Shown piece by piece: positions 55,501 to 64,000 of a DNA stretch of 64,000 nt. How positions within the stretch are numbered: the first letter of the stretch is position 1; every line of letters begins with the position of its first letter. The stretch comes from Malus domestica (taxonomy: Eukaryota > Streptophyta > Magnoliopsida > Rosales > Rosaceae): positions 36,787,001 through 36,851,000 of the forward strand of contig NC_091663.1 in assembly GCF_042453785.1 (NCBI RefSeq), read 5' to 3'. Under the pieces are notes generated by a model. It was not told the origin of the DNA and did not search any database. It saw only the letters and a list, made by a program, of their open reading frames with translations. Position numbers and translations under genes: made by a program.

Positions 55501-56965
55501 CACCTGATTCCGTTGCCAGCCCTTTCTCTCTGGTTTCGGAATTAGATTTCAGTTCATCCTTCCTTTCTGGCCTCTTCTCAAGATCAACTTCATCAGCACC
55601 AGCAACAATAGCAGCTTTCTCTCCATCAAGTTCTACATTCCCAGACTTGGGAACAACCGCTCTGTCACGCTCAGAATCCACAGCCACGGACTCCGAGTCA
55701 TTTGGTTCTTCTGTCTCAGAGCTAATTTGATCAAAACCATTATCCAAACTCACACCTTCATCAACCTCCAAGCCTTTTATTTCAGATTCCTCGATCGTCT
55801 CTACATCGCCAACCACAACAGCTGCTCCTGTCTGTGACAAATTGGCATGTATATCCTGCACAACTGAGTCACCTCCACTAGTAATTTCCACACCATTCTC
55901 TTCAACCTCAACCAACTTATCATCAGCTGGCGCATCCACCGCCACAACATTTTCTTTACTCTCTCTCACAACTTCCCTAAACCCTAAACCCTCAGAATCC
56001 ACAGCCACAGATTCCAAGTCATTTGGTTCTTCAGTCTCAGGGCTAATTTGATCAAAACCATTATCCAAACTCACACCTTCATCAACCTCCAAGCCTTTTA
56101 TTTCAGATTCCTCAATCGTCTCTACATCACCAACGACAACAGCTGCTCCTGTCTGAGACAAATTGGCATGTATATCCCGCACAACTGAGTCACCTCCACT
56201 TGTAATTTCCACTCCGTTCTCTTCAACCTCAACCAACTTCTCATCAGCTGGCCCATCCACCACCACACAATTTTCTTTACTCTCTGTCACAACTTCCGTT
56301 TCGCCATTGAAAGCATGCTCCTCCTTCGGCTGCTCTACAGCCTTCTTATCATCTACTTCAGCCACCTCCACCGGCTTCTCCACCACCGAGCCCAAACCCT
56401 CTACCAATTTCGAATTCTCAACTACCTTATCTTCTTCTTCACCACTAACACCATTTTCCTTGACCACTTCACCCAAATTTTCACTCTTCCCCAACCCACT
56501 ATCCCCCAAAACAACACCTTTAGGACTCCCACCCTCTAAACTCTTCGAATCCATAAACACTTCCTCCCCAGCATCCTCCTCGCCGTCGTCATCATCCACC
56601 GATACCTTGGCAATCGGCCGCAGACCACTCGTACTCGTCGGATAGAAGAATTCCGACGGGTTAACAAACTTCACACCGGAATCCTCCTGCACCCCTCCAA
56701 CCACCACGGTATCTCCGCCTCTCACAAACGCCCTCTCGGAATCAAAATCCTCCTCCTCCCCGCTTACAAACCCCTCCTCCGTCTCGGACCCACCACCGTC
56801 ACTACCGCCACCAACCCCGCTAAATTTCTCGTCATTATCAATTTTGGAAACATGGGTTTTCGATGAATCATCGATAACAGAGTACTGAGAAGAAAGAAAT
56901 GAAGAACCTGGTGCGTTTGAGAGGTGCTGCGCCTCCTCCTCTGAAGCAAAAAGCTTGGACTCCAT
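52523..56965 (-). CDS. TOC159: Translocase of chloroplast 159, import receptor GTPase
   Basis: Outer-envelope GTPase receptor that recognises transit peptides of photosynthetic preproteins within the TOC complex. A single exon of 1480 residues, close to Arabidopsis Toc159 (about 1500). An acidic, disordered A-domain covers residues 1 to about 770. The GTPase domain follows, with P-loop VLGKTGVGKSATINSIFG at about 842, the VFDTPGLK switch and VTLTHSSSAPPDG. The C-terminal M-domain anchors it in the membrane (EEYGYLGEEDPENGAP, then a beta-rich end GLNNKRSGQISIRTSSSEQ). It has an in-frame duplication of 107 residues in the A-domain (about 225-331 and 332-438). The start is the first ATG after a leader with an AG microsatellite. 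All GTPase motifs are intact. Convergent with the REF-like gene. Confidence 0.96.
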   Translation of the reverse strand: MESKLFASEEEAQHLSNAPGSSFLSSQYSVIDDSSKTHVSKIDNDEKFSGVGGGSDGGGSETEEGFVSGEEEDFDSERAFVRGGDTVVVGGVQEDSGVKFVNPSEFFYPTSTSGLRPIAKVSVDDDDGEEDAGEEVFMDSKSLEGGSPKGVVLGDSGLGKSENLGEVVKENGVSGEEEDKVVENSKLVEGLGSVVEKPVEVAEVDDKKAVEQPKEEHAFNGETEVVTESKENCVVVDGPADEKLVEVEENGVEITSGGDSVVRDIHANLSQTGAAVVVGDVETIEESEIKGLEVDEGVSLDNGFDQISPETEEPNDLESVAVDSEGLGFREVVRESKENVVAVDAPADDKLVEVEENGVEITSGGDSVVQDIHANLSQTGAAVVVGDVETIEESEIKGLEVDEGVSLDNGFDQISSETEEPNDSESVAVDSERDRAVVPKSGNVELDGEKAAIVAGADEVDLEKRPERKDELKSNSETREKGLATESGADVMSDDKPSVGDGAETETVNLSEHEPQIEAKPENGDLNAHDEVHELEAAVCGKYVAPEFLDSSSDSHKVKLVEEVEEKHIPDEIGIGSVDANSISNREIRVETDDDGDNDLQYDDKDLQDDEGENEGSVTDANNEGMIFGSSEAAKQFLEQLERGSRAGSYSGADSYHDHSQRIDGQVATDSDEEVDTDEEGGGKELFDSDALAALLKAATGASSDGGNVTFTTPDGSRLFSVERPAGLGSSVRSLKPASRPNNSNLFSSSNVTVGGSSENLSEEEKAKLEKFQQIRVKFLRLVQRLGVSTEESVPRQVLYRLALVSGRQNSQEFSLEAAKMTALQLEAEEKDDLDFSLNILVLGKTGVGKSATINSIFGAEVTPINAFGPGTTAVKEIVGVVDGVKIKVFDTPGLKSAAMEQGINRKILSSVQRRMKKSPPDIVLYVDRMDSRSRDLSDVPLLRSITNAFGPSIWRSTIVTLTHSSSAPPDGPSGSPLNYEMFRNQREQIMQQTIGQAVGDLRFMNPSMMSPISLVENHPSCRKRDNQKVLPNGVAWRSHLLLLCYSMKILSDASNLSKPPESFDHRKLFGLRSRSAPLPYLLSWLLQSRPHPKLATDQGGENADSDIDLADLSDSDQEEEEDEYDQLPSFKPLKKAQIAKLSREQRKAYAEEYDYRFKLLQKKMWKEELRRMKEMKKKGKVSEEEYGYLGEEDPENGAPAAVPVALPDMVLPPSFDGENPAYRYRFLEPTSQFTARPVLDAQGWDHDCGYDGVNLEHTLAIANSFPAAVAVQLTKDKKEFNIHLDSSVGAKHGEKWSSMLGFDIQNIGKQLAYIVRGDTKVKTSKRFKNAAGVSVTFLGENVSTGFKLEQEYAVGKRLVLVGTTGTVRSQGDSAYGANLEVRLREADFPIGQDQSSLGLSLVRWRGDLALGANLQSQFSLGRNYKMAVRAGLNNKRSGQISIRTSSSEQLQLALIAVIPVVKAIYNSIWPRASENYSIY
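55652..56293 (-). repeat. Tandem 321-bp duplication inside the TOC159 A-domain
   Basis: Two adjacent 321-bp units (56293-55973 and 55972-55652) encode 107-residue repeats with the shared words KLVEVEENGVEITSGGDSVV, DIHANLSQTGAAVVVGDVET and EEPND. The DNA copies differ at only a few percent of positions by eye, so the duplication is recent. It keeps the frame and adds acidic charge. Confidence 0.93.
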
Positions 56966-57015
56966 CGGAGGCTGCTGGCTGTGAGGTGAAAATTGAAGGG
57001 TTTTGCTGCACCCTC

Positions 57016-57017
<2 letters not shown>

Positions 57018-57046
<29 letters not shown>
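57018..57046. repeat. (AG)n microsatellite in the TOC159 leader
   Basis: About 14 AG dinucleotides begin 53 bases before the TOC159 start codon; read on the gene strand they form a CT-rich leader. Such CT tracts are common in plant 5' UTRs. Confidence 0.9.
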
Positions 57047-57049
<3 letters not shown>

Positions 57050-57329
57050 TTTTCGGGATTTGGGTTTTGTGGAAGGGACTGTGGGACTGCGTCGAGTGGG
57101 AGAGATAAGGTTTTAGGAGAGATGGGAGGAGACGGCGTCACGGGTTCTCCTCCAAGTTTCTTGTTTGTAGAGAGAGGACTGGGCGTGGGAGTTCCATCCG
57201 ATGTTCGCACCATTCGTGAATTTACTGGATTGCCCTTTCTCCAAAGGTTTTTTATTTTATTTGTTGCCTTTACTCTTTTTTTCTTTTTCTTTTCTTTTTT
57301 TTTATCTTCATTTGCTGCATTTTTATTAT

Positions 57330-57482
57330 GGGAACTTTAACGAAAAGCACCCGGTACTGTTCACTTTAACGAAAAACCACATTTTTACACTAAAAAGTCA
57401 ATCCTAATACTATTCACTTTACCCTTTATTTTGTCCTTATCATTAAAACTCAAAGTTTTCAAGACCTTTTCATTAGTTTTCC
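57330..57482. mobile_element. MITE with 10-bp target duplication, copy D
   Basis: A 153-bp element, start gggaactttaacgaaaagca, end tttcattagttttcc, flanked by perfect tttttattat repeats (57320-57329 and 57483-57492). It appears the least decayed of the four family members here. It lies about 365 bases upstream of the TOC159 start codon. Confidence 0.9.
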
Positions 57483-59388
57483 TTTTTATTATTTGACTTT
57501 AACAGTCAAATTTTATCAAATTTTGTTATTTTCGTCCTTGAAATTGATGAAACAACCCTTAATTTTATGAGAAAATTAATTGATGAAGTGATGTTACGGA
57601 AACTAAATTTTTAAACTAAATCTAATAAATTAAATAATATTGTTGTTGATTATTGGATTATTACTTAAGTGTTGGTTAACGAATTTATTTCTTATTAGTA
57701 ATACATCATTCAATCTACAATTATTTTAAAATTTGATCTGCCTAACATTGCCCTAATTGATTTGATATTATAAGTCGATTCATACGTTTTAACAAGTGCT
57801 GACCGCCTTGGTGATTGAGGACATCAAATTACTTGCATTATCTTTTTCATTTATAACTTGGGCCCAGGTTTTTCTGGATGGACGAATATTCTAGTTGATG
57901 TTATTAATAGAGTTGGGCACTCCTTTCATGATACTTATATATAAGATAGATCCTTATCCTATAAATGTTTCTCTTTGATTGTACTTGAAGTAGTTGTACT
58001 TGAAGTTTCTCTCTTTGGATAAATTTATTTTTCCATAAAATAAAATAAAAATTCATACTCGTTAAGTGATGATTGTGTTACTCACACACTCATTGTTAAT
58101 TTATGTCTTTTAATCTTGTTCAGTTCATGTAATTAGACCGTCGAAAATTAAGGAGGTGTGTGGGAAGTAAAAATGGTGGGCTCTGAAATTCTCCTCCCTC
58201 CTAAATTATTGTAAAATTTCGAATCTTCCCTCTTCTTGAATAATAGTAATTTGTTTTTAAATGCCAGGTATAATTATATGTATTTCATCTTAGTACATGA
58301 GTGCTTGCTAAGCACTATGCACAAAAGATATTTGGTTCCCATGTGAAATATTTTCCTTATGAATTTTAGTTCACATAGGTATTAGGCTTATGTAATTACA
58401 AAAAATATGATTAACCAAATGCTTGCCAAGCCCAATAGCGAGAGCTTGTAATTAAACTAAACATAACATGAACGTGATTGATTGTATAAAACGGTTGAGT
58501 GCTGTTTTAAACCTACAAGGAACACCCGACCTACCTAGGTTTGAGATTGAGCAAATGATTTGCCACAACCATTTGATTATGAATAATTGGTACAATCAGT
58601 CGCCCACTCGACATACAGTTGATTCATCCAAGAGCAATCAAAATCCTCAAAGATTAGAAAACCCTCAACATTTCCATCCCCTCCCCAAAGGATTGAAAGA
58701 TAACTCGATCGAAAGGTAACAAGTAATTGTCAGGATTAGGGTTTTTTTCTTTCTTTCTTGTTTCTGTCGGTAGCAGTTGGACTGCCCCTTGTTTGTTTGC
58801 ATTTGAAAGATAACGTTTGGGAGTGAAAGAATAAGATTGGGTTGTTGGCAGAGAGCATAGTTTTGTTGTTTCTTGGTCTCTACGTGTTATCATTTGCTCC
58901 CTCTTATTCCTCATCTGCAAATGGATGGCCATGACTCAGTTCCTTCTAGGTTTAGGGTTAGGGTTAGGGTTTTGATTTATCCACCAAAGGTCTATTCCAC
59001 CTTCTACATTGATCCAATGCTTAGTTTATATACTACCAAAGGTCAAGTCAATACCGTATGTAACATGATGTGATGGTATTAACGAATGACTGATGCCCAA
59101 ACATTAACAATCAATGCACATATGTAACAAAATGATATTATAGTGATATTCATATCGAAAAATTACTTGTTATATCAAATTGAATTCAATGTATTAGCTA
59201 GAGAACCATTTCATTTTCAGTTATAGGTACGGGGCATGTGTGTCCATGAGTTGATTGGGTTAGGGTACAAAGTTGGTGGCCGACATTGGTTGAGTGTGGA
59301 CGGACAAGAACAACTAAGCTTGAGTTCAGACCCAATCTCATGTCCCATCTTAAGAGTAGGTTCATCATTCATGCATGCAAATGACAAA

Positions 59389-59571
59389 AGTTCGTTTAAA
59401 AGTGTTTTTAAAATGACTGCAAACGTTTTTTATGATATTGCTTTTAGAATCAGTCCTTAGTAAAAATAAAAGTAAATATTGGAAAAACACTTAAAGTTCT
59501 TTTGGAATCCAAAAACACTTTCACTAAAAGCGATTTCAGTTGTATTAAAAGTACGTCCAAACGAACCCAAA
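59389..59571. repeat. Foldback MITE-like repeat
   Basis: Inverted ends gttcgtttaaaagtgttttt and taaaagtacgtccaaacgaa around a core with aaaacactttcactaaaagc. Same general family as the repeats near 5930, 9838 and 21113. Confidence 0.5.
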
Positions 59572-60974
59572 GTTTGCCGAATGTCTAACAATATGCATGG
59601 ATATGTTATAAATTTAAGATACATTATCAATAAATAAATATGCATGTTATAACCTAAACACGCTAGTAGCACTGAGTGACAATGTAACGAACATACTAAA
59701 AGTATGTGTATATGTGTATCATCTATTCGCCTATGGTATATACTATTAGTTCGACTCAAAAGTTCACCTAACTTATTGCCACTAGTAACTAACTACAGTC
59801 TAGTATATTTCTCTACACTTATAAGTTGAAAAGTTTTGAGTCCGAATCATATGGATAACGAGTTTGATATGCAATCTATTATTGTTGGTCAATTGTATGT
59901 CAACCATAGACACCATGAAATAGAACATTGTTATATAAAATACAATTATGACTTATCTGTTAATTGGCTATGCTTGTTCCAATTGCACATCGTAATACAA
60001 ACTAACTCATTAAATTTCTTTTGATAAATATATCGTTTATAATTTTTGGATTTTGTTCTTGTGTTAGAAATGGAGGGGATGTACATGTGAGAAACGAGGG
60101 ATATAGAATATAAATAGTAGGATCCAATTTAATATCACTTCATTCAATATTTTGTTATCATTTACTCTTTCATTAACCTTTTTCGCTGTATACTTTTTTT
60201 TTTGATAAAAATAATTATGAAACGAGTCTTACATTTCACGATGTAGTTCGATTATGTCCGAAAAAGCTTGAAAATGGAGGGTAAGATTCAACTAGTGTGG
60301 AGACAATTAACAATTAGATATTTGGTGAGGCACATGTGCAAATGATTAAAGCTAATCATCAAAAACAAAACCCTAAATTCATGATCAAATCTGCGTGATC
60401 CTTATCCACTTTCTAAGGTCCATGTATTCTATGTTAATTATTACTATTAGGGGTGGGAGAATTCTAAATTATTACAATAATTTAAGATAAAAAAAGTTTT
60501 GAACTCAAAACACATGAGTACATGAGTATAAACTCAACACATGAATATGTAATTCGCATATCATAATAACTAGATCAACCTTGGAATTGCTATTTAAAAT
60601 GCACAACAATATGGAAACGGGAATGACCAAAGTTTGAGTAACTACGACGCACTTCCACATTTCCATCAACACCATGAATGCATATGGAACACTGCTCGAC
60701 TCCTTATAATTAAATAACCTATATGTACATGGAGTCGATGAATTAAAAGCACATAAAGAAAAAATTTCGTTCGAAAATCATGAACTAGCCTAACATACAA
60801 GGAGACAAGACATAGAATCGTGGCCATATGACCTTAAAATATTGCGGGCGAGTGCGCATATTCTTCTTCTATTTAGTATTTACAGCCTTGCACTAGTTGG
60901 TAACTTGGTATGACAAGAAACCAAGTTGCCTGCATATTTTCATATTGTGGAACTTCCTCAATTTTTTTTCTTCA

Positions 60975-61204
60975 TGGTATTAGAGCAAGTTGTTTATGTG
61001 TGAAGCCCAACGACCATCGTACTTCATGTTGCCCGATTTGTATTATCTATGTGGTAGGCTTGACAATTTGCGACACGTGAGATGGTGTATTGAGAGTATT
61101 GATCCCACATTGGGAAAATAAGAGACCTTGCATGAACTTATAAGTAATTGAGCTATTTCTTATATTGCCAATTGATTTTATGGTTGAACTTCAATTTTAT
61201 TCAT
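60975..61204 (+). mobile_element. Small TRIM-like LTR element, fossil
   Basis: A primer-binding-site-like TGGTATTAGAGC (60975-60986), a spacer of about 100 bp ending in cacgtgagatgg, then an LTR at 61086-61204 (tgtattgagagt, gaccttgcatgaac, ttttattca). Only the end of a left LTR is visible before 60975. No coding sequence. Related to 48766-49104. Old and incomplete. Confidence 0.6.
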
Positions 61205-62769
61205 GAAGATTTGTAAAACTGAATGAATAATATTATTGATAGCACAAGGTGCGATTATATACACGTGTATACTTGACGTACAAGAGACAATAACTTAATA
61301 CACAAGAAATACAACTATGAAAGGATTCCTAAAACTAAAGAGAGTTGGGTTCCTTGTGTTTCACGCCAAGGCAATCAAGAATTAGGCGAGCAAGACTATA
61401 CATGCGGGTTTTAGCAGTGAAGTCTCCCTTCCTTCCACTCATAGCAGTTGGAAGGAACCGAAGCATGTTTACTTAAAAAAAATGAAGGAATCGGAAAACT
61501 AAAAATGAGAGAAACTTACACTTTTTCGATTTCTTACTTGTAAGTAAACACATGGAAAAATTAAGAATTGAAATGATTCTCATACTTATATTTTAGTAAA
61601 CGCAAGAAACTCAAGAACCAAATTATTTCAATTCATATTCCTTACATGCCCCAAAATTTCCACATGAAACGCCCCTCGTCCCCCTAAAACCCACTAGCCA
61701 AACCAAATAAAACAAAATAAAAAAGGGGAGAAATTAAATGGGAAGGTTCTCCGAATCATGTACAAAAAGAAGGTGAGAAATTAAATGGAAGGCTATCCGA
61801 ATCATGTACAAAACACTGTTGATCTGTGCAAAATTCATGCAGTTTGGTTGATCAATTTAATCAGTTGGTGTTTGGTGTGGGATGTTGGATTGTACATGGT
61901 TGGAGCTAGTTGCATGCACATAACTTATCACTTGGAGTTTTTTAATGATGAAAATATTTGGATGCTTTGGAGTATTCAGTATTTTCGGTATTTTAATTGT
62001 TAAATTTAGATTTTGAATTTGTAAATAAAAATTTAATAGTTAAAACACTATGAGTATTTGGCATTCTGCATGTGATCTTGTCGACATAAACTGCAATTTG
62101 GCAAGTACAAAATTACGCCAATTCTGCATCAACAAAACAACAGTAAAAGGTCATCTATAAATTCATTGTATGATTTATAAGTGCCAGAAATCGAACACAT
62201 GATGTAACTTGTAAAGTATGAGTTAGAAATTTGTCCATAATCACTGGACAATCTATGGTGTTGAATTGTGAATAATTAGGCTTCCAATTCGAAATAGTAA
62301 ATAGTAATGCATCTTACCGATAAATGGAAAATGATATTTTTACTTTCACTTGAAAATCCCATGCTTTGTTATGGAATTTTCATTTTTTTTTTTTTGGTAA
62401 TTGGAATTTTCATTTATATATATAAAGCCAGCAACCTCTTTTGGGGTCACAAGCTTCACTAAATTTTTTTGAACAAAAATGCTCTCAAAGCAAAAAATTT
62501 CAAAAGCAACCCAAAATAATGCACCAAATAATGTAGGGGGTATTTTCGTTATTTTAATAGTATTTTTTTAATAATAAATTCTTTTTGTACAATTTTTTTA
62601 ATTAATATCTCACAATAGGCTAATAATGTGATTCAATTAGTTGTTCATTAAATACTATTTTCTCTATTTTTAAACACGTTCAAAACATTTTTAGAAGTGT
62701 GTAATGCCGGTTATAAAAAAGATCTTTCACATGTGCATAATAATGTGATTAAATTAGTTGTCAAATGAT

Positions 62770-62850
62770 TTTTGTTTTAACAAACGATATTATCTACACT
62801 AAGGGTAGGAGGGTGGGCTTAGCCTTATAATAGACTAGCAATAATGTGAT
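62770..62850 (-). mobile_element. Decayed SINE fragment
   Basis: It shares aacaaacgatattatctaca and gggcttagcc with the SINE at 39785-39935 in the same orientation. Only the tail-side half is recognisable. Confidence 0.5.
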
Positions 62851-63230
62851 TCAATCAGGTTATTAAATATTATTTTATCTATTCTTAATGTAAATTCAAT
62901 AAAATGTAAATAGAAAATTGAAAAACCGATTTTATTATTTAAATTCAGCTGATTTGATTGATTTGTGAGGAGTTTTTTCTAGCATGATCTAAGATTATTA
63001 TTTACTTCAAATATTTGATTTGATTTTGTCAATTCACACGTATAAATACATTTAAAACATATAAATCGTGCATAATACATCGTAATTTAAAAAATATCTA
63101 CGGCACGAACGTGAGTACGAAGGCTAGTTAATACATAATCCGAAATGCGAATCTCTCCAACTCCAAAAGCCGATATCTTGAATAATTATGAAACGTTTCG
63201 GAATCGAGAGTCAGAAACTTGTGTTAGCAG

Positions 63231-63256
63231 CTCTCTCTCTCTCTCTCTCTCTCTCT
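63231..63256. repeat. (CT)n microsatellite
   Basis: Thirteen CT units, with a further CT-rich leader at about 63377-63405 and on toward the last gene. Confidence 0.9.
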
Positions 63257-63590
63257 GTATCTAGCTAGTTAAGCTTTCTAAATACAAATAAAATTACAAA
63301 CATTTTTCAAACCGGAACCAAAACACAAAAGGCTCATCGCTTCCACCACCGCTTTCATTACTTTCCCCCATTTGTCCTCCTCTCTCTCTCTCTACTCTCT
63401 CTCTAGAAACCTTATAAAACCAGGGAGAGAGAATTGAAAAATAAACAAATTAAAAAGCTCAAATTTCTTTTCTGATAACTAATAATAATAATCCCTTCAA
63501 TCATTCATTCTTTCTACTTCATCTCTCTACCTTGTTTGGATCAGAGACGAAGACCCAGCTCCAACTCGAACGAAAAGCGCCAACTTCACC

Positions 63591-64000
63591 ATGGTAGAAA
63601 CCAGGCGCAGCTCCTCTTCCAAACGCGCCCTATCGGCCTCCCCTCCTCCCAACCCCAAACGCTCAAAGGTTCGTTCTTTTCCATTTCAATTCAATTCAAT
63701 TCCTTTTTGCAGAAATGGGTTTTCTGGGTATTTGAATTTTGCGTTGCATGTGGGATTTCGGGGTGAAAGATTTGATCTTTTTGTTCATTTGGGGATTCCC
63801 AATTGCTTGATTGATCGGTTAATATTGAAATCCTAGGCGTCTGATGCTTCGTCGTCGAACAACGGAGTTAGGAGTGGGCCGCCGGCGGAGCCTTTGGGTC
63901 CGATTAAGGAATCTGGGTCCCAATCTCCGGAACTTGAGCTCCGACCCTCTGATCCGCCGACCACTGATTCGTTGAAGGCAAGTAACGGCTCTGATGCCAC
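63591..64000 (+). CDS. FHA-domain AAA-ATPase, 5' end
   Basis: Only the first two coding exons are in the window: 63591-63668 and 63837 to the window edge, joined in frame by a GT-AG intron. The protein starts MVETRRSSSSKRALSASPPP, then NPKRSKASDASSSNNG and ESGSQSPELELRP. This basic, Ser-rich, nuclear-signal-like start followed by an acidic region is what I recall for the large plant AAA-type ATPases with an FHA domain (about 1200 residues, e.g. Arabidopsis At1g02890 and At4g02480). The diagnostic FHA and AAA domains lie beyond the window. The call is supported by the neighbouring XXT and TOC159 genes, also near such an ATPase in Arabidopsis. Confidence 0.75.

Larger units (their letters stand above)
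57493..63590. other. Long gene-poor region between TOC159 and the AAA-ATPase
   Basis: No gene is supported in about 6 kb. Contents: a decayed 8-bp-family MITE at 58068-58190, a telomere-like ggtttagggttagggttagg at about 58950, a foldback repeat at 59389-59571, a small LTR fossil at 60975-61204, a decayed SINE near 62770-62850, and a CT-rich leader before the last gene. The remainder is AT-rich. Confidence 0.5.

Noticed and set aside
55213-56645. Long plus-strand frames (110-170 codons) opposite TOC159
   Set aside because: Ser/Thr-rich translations are the expected complement of the acidic Asp/Glu/Val-rich A-domain on the other strand.

Overview
This is a plant nuclear window, most likely from a woody rosid of the Rosaceae (apple or pear type). 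Intron-rich genes sit in AT-rich DNA full of short DNA transposons, and the coding content is that of a eudicot. The family-level call is inference from overall character, not a database match.

Layout. Positions 1-3.5 kb are old LTR-retroelement material: a gypsy-like LTR with short tandem repeats, then a concatemer of a small TRIM element. Positions 3.5-9.2 kb are mostly gene-poor. A GH3 auxin-amido synthetase gene lies at 9.2-11.6 kb (-). A gene-poor stretch follows to 17.3 kb. Then come LPA1 (+, photosystem II assembly), RALF (+, peptide hormone), HSBP (-, heat-shock-factor-binding protein with a U12-type AT-AC intron), ALG3 (-, ER mannosyltransferase), TSPO (+, tryptophan-rich membrane protein with three ABRE/G-boxes) and XXT (-, xyloglucan xylosyltransferase).

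The block 37.4-49.3 kb is the least ordinary part. It holds a gene with two tandem cassettes that may be degenerate IRE1-like kinase/KEN modules. It also holds a head-to-head pair of mitochondrial thioredoxin-o-like genes, both without the CxxC active site, and a truncated third copy of one of them. From 50.4 kb housekeeping genes return: a REF/SRPP-like protein (+), TOC159 (-, chloroplast import receptor with a 107-residue internal duplication) and the 5' end of an FHA/AAA-ATPase gene (+) that runs off the window.

The conserved genes are not an operon. Their order resembles gene neighbourhoods I recall from Arabidopsis: LPA1-RALF1-AAA-ATPase, RALF33-HSBP, ALG3-TSPO-REF and XXT2-TOC159. The window therefore looks like a less rearranged version of an ancestral eudicot segment. 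Transposons with clear target-site duplications fill the gaps and introns. One is a nested pair in which a 1.1-kb Mutator-like element sits inside a small MITE.

Exon boundaries were worked out by hand from splice signals and reading frame. Every complete gene model listed sums to a whole number of codons, except the two-cassette gene, which is one base short.
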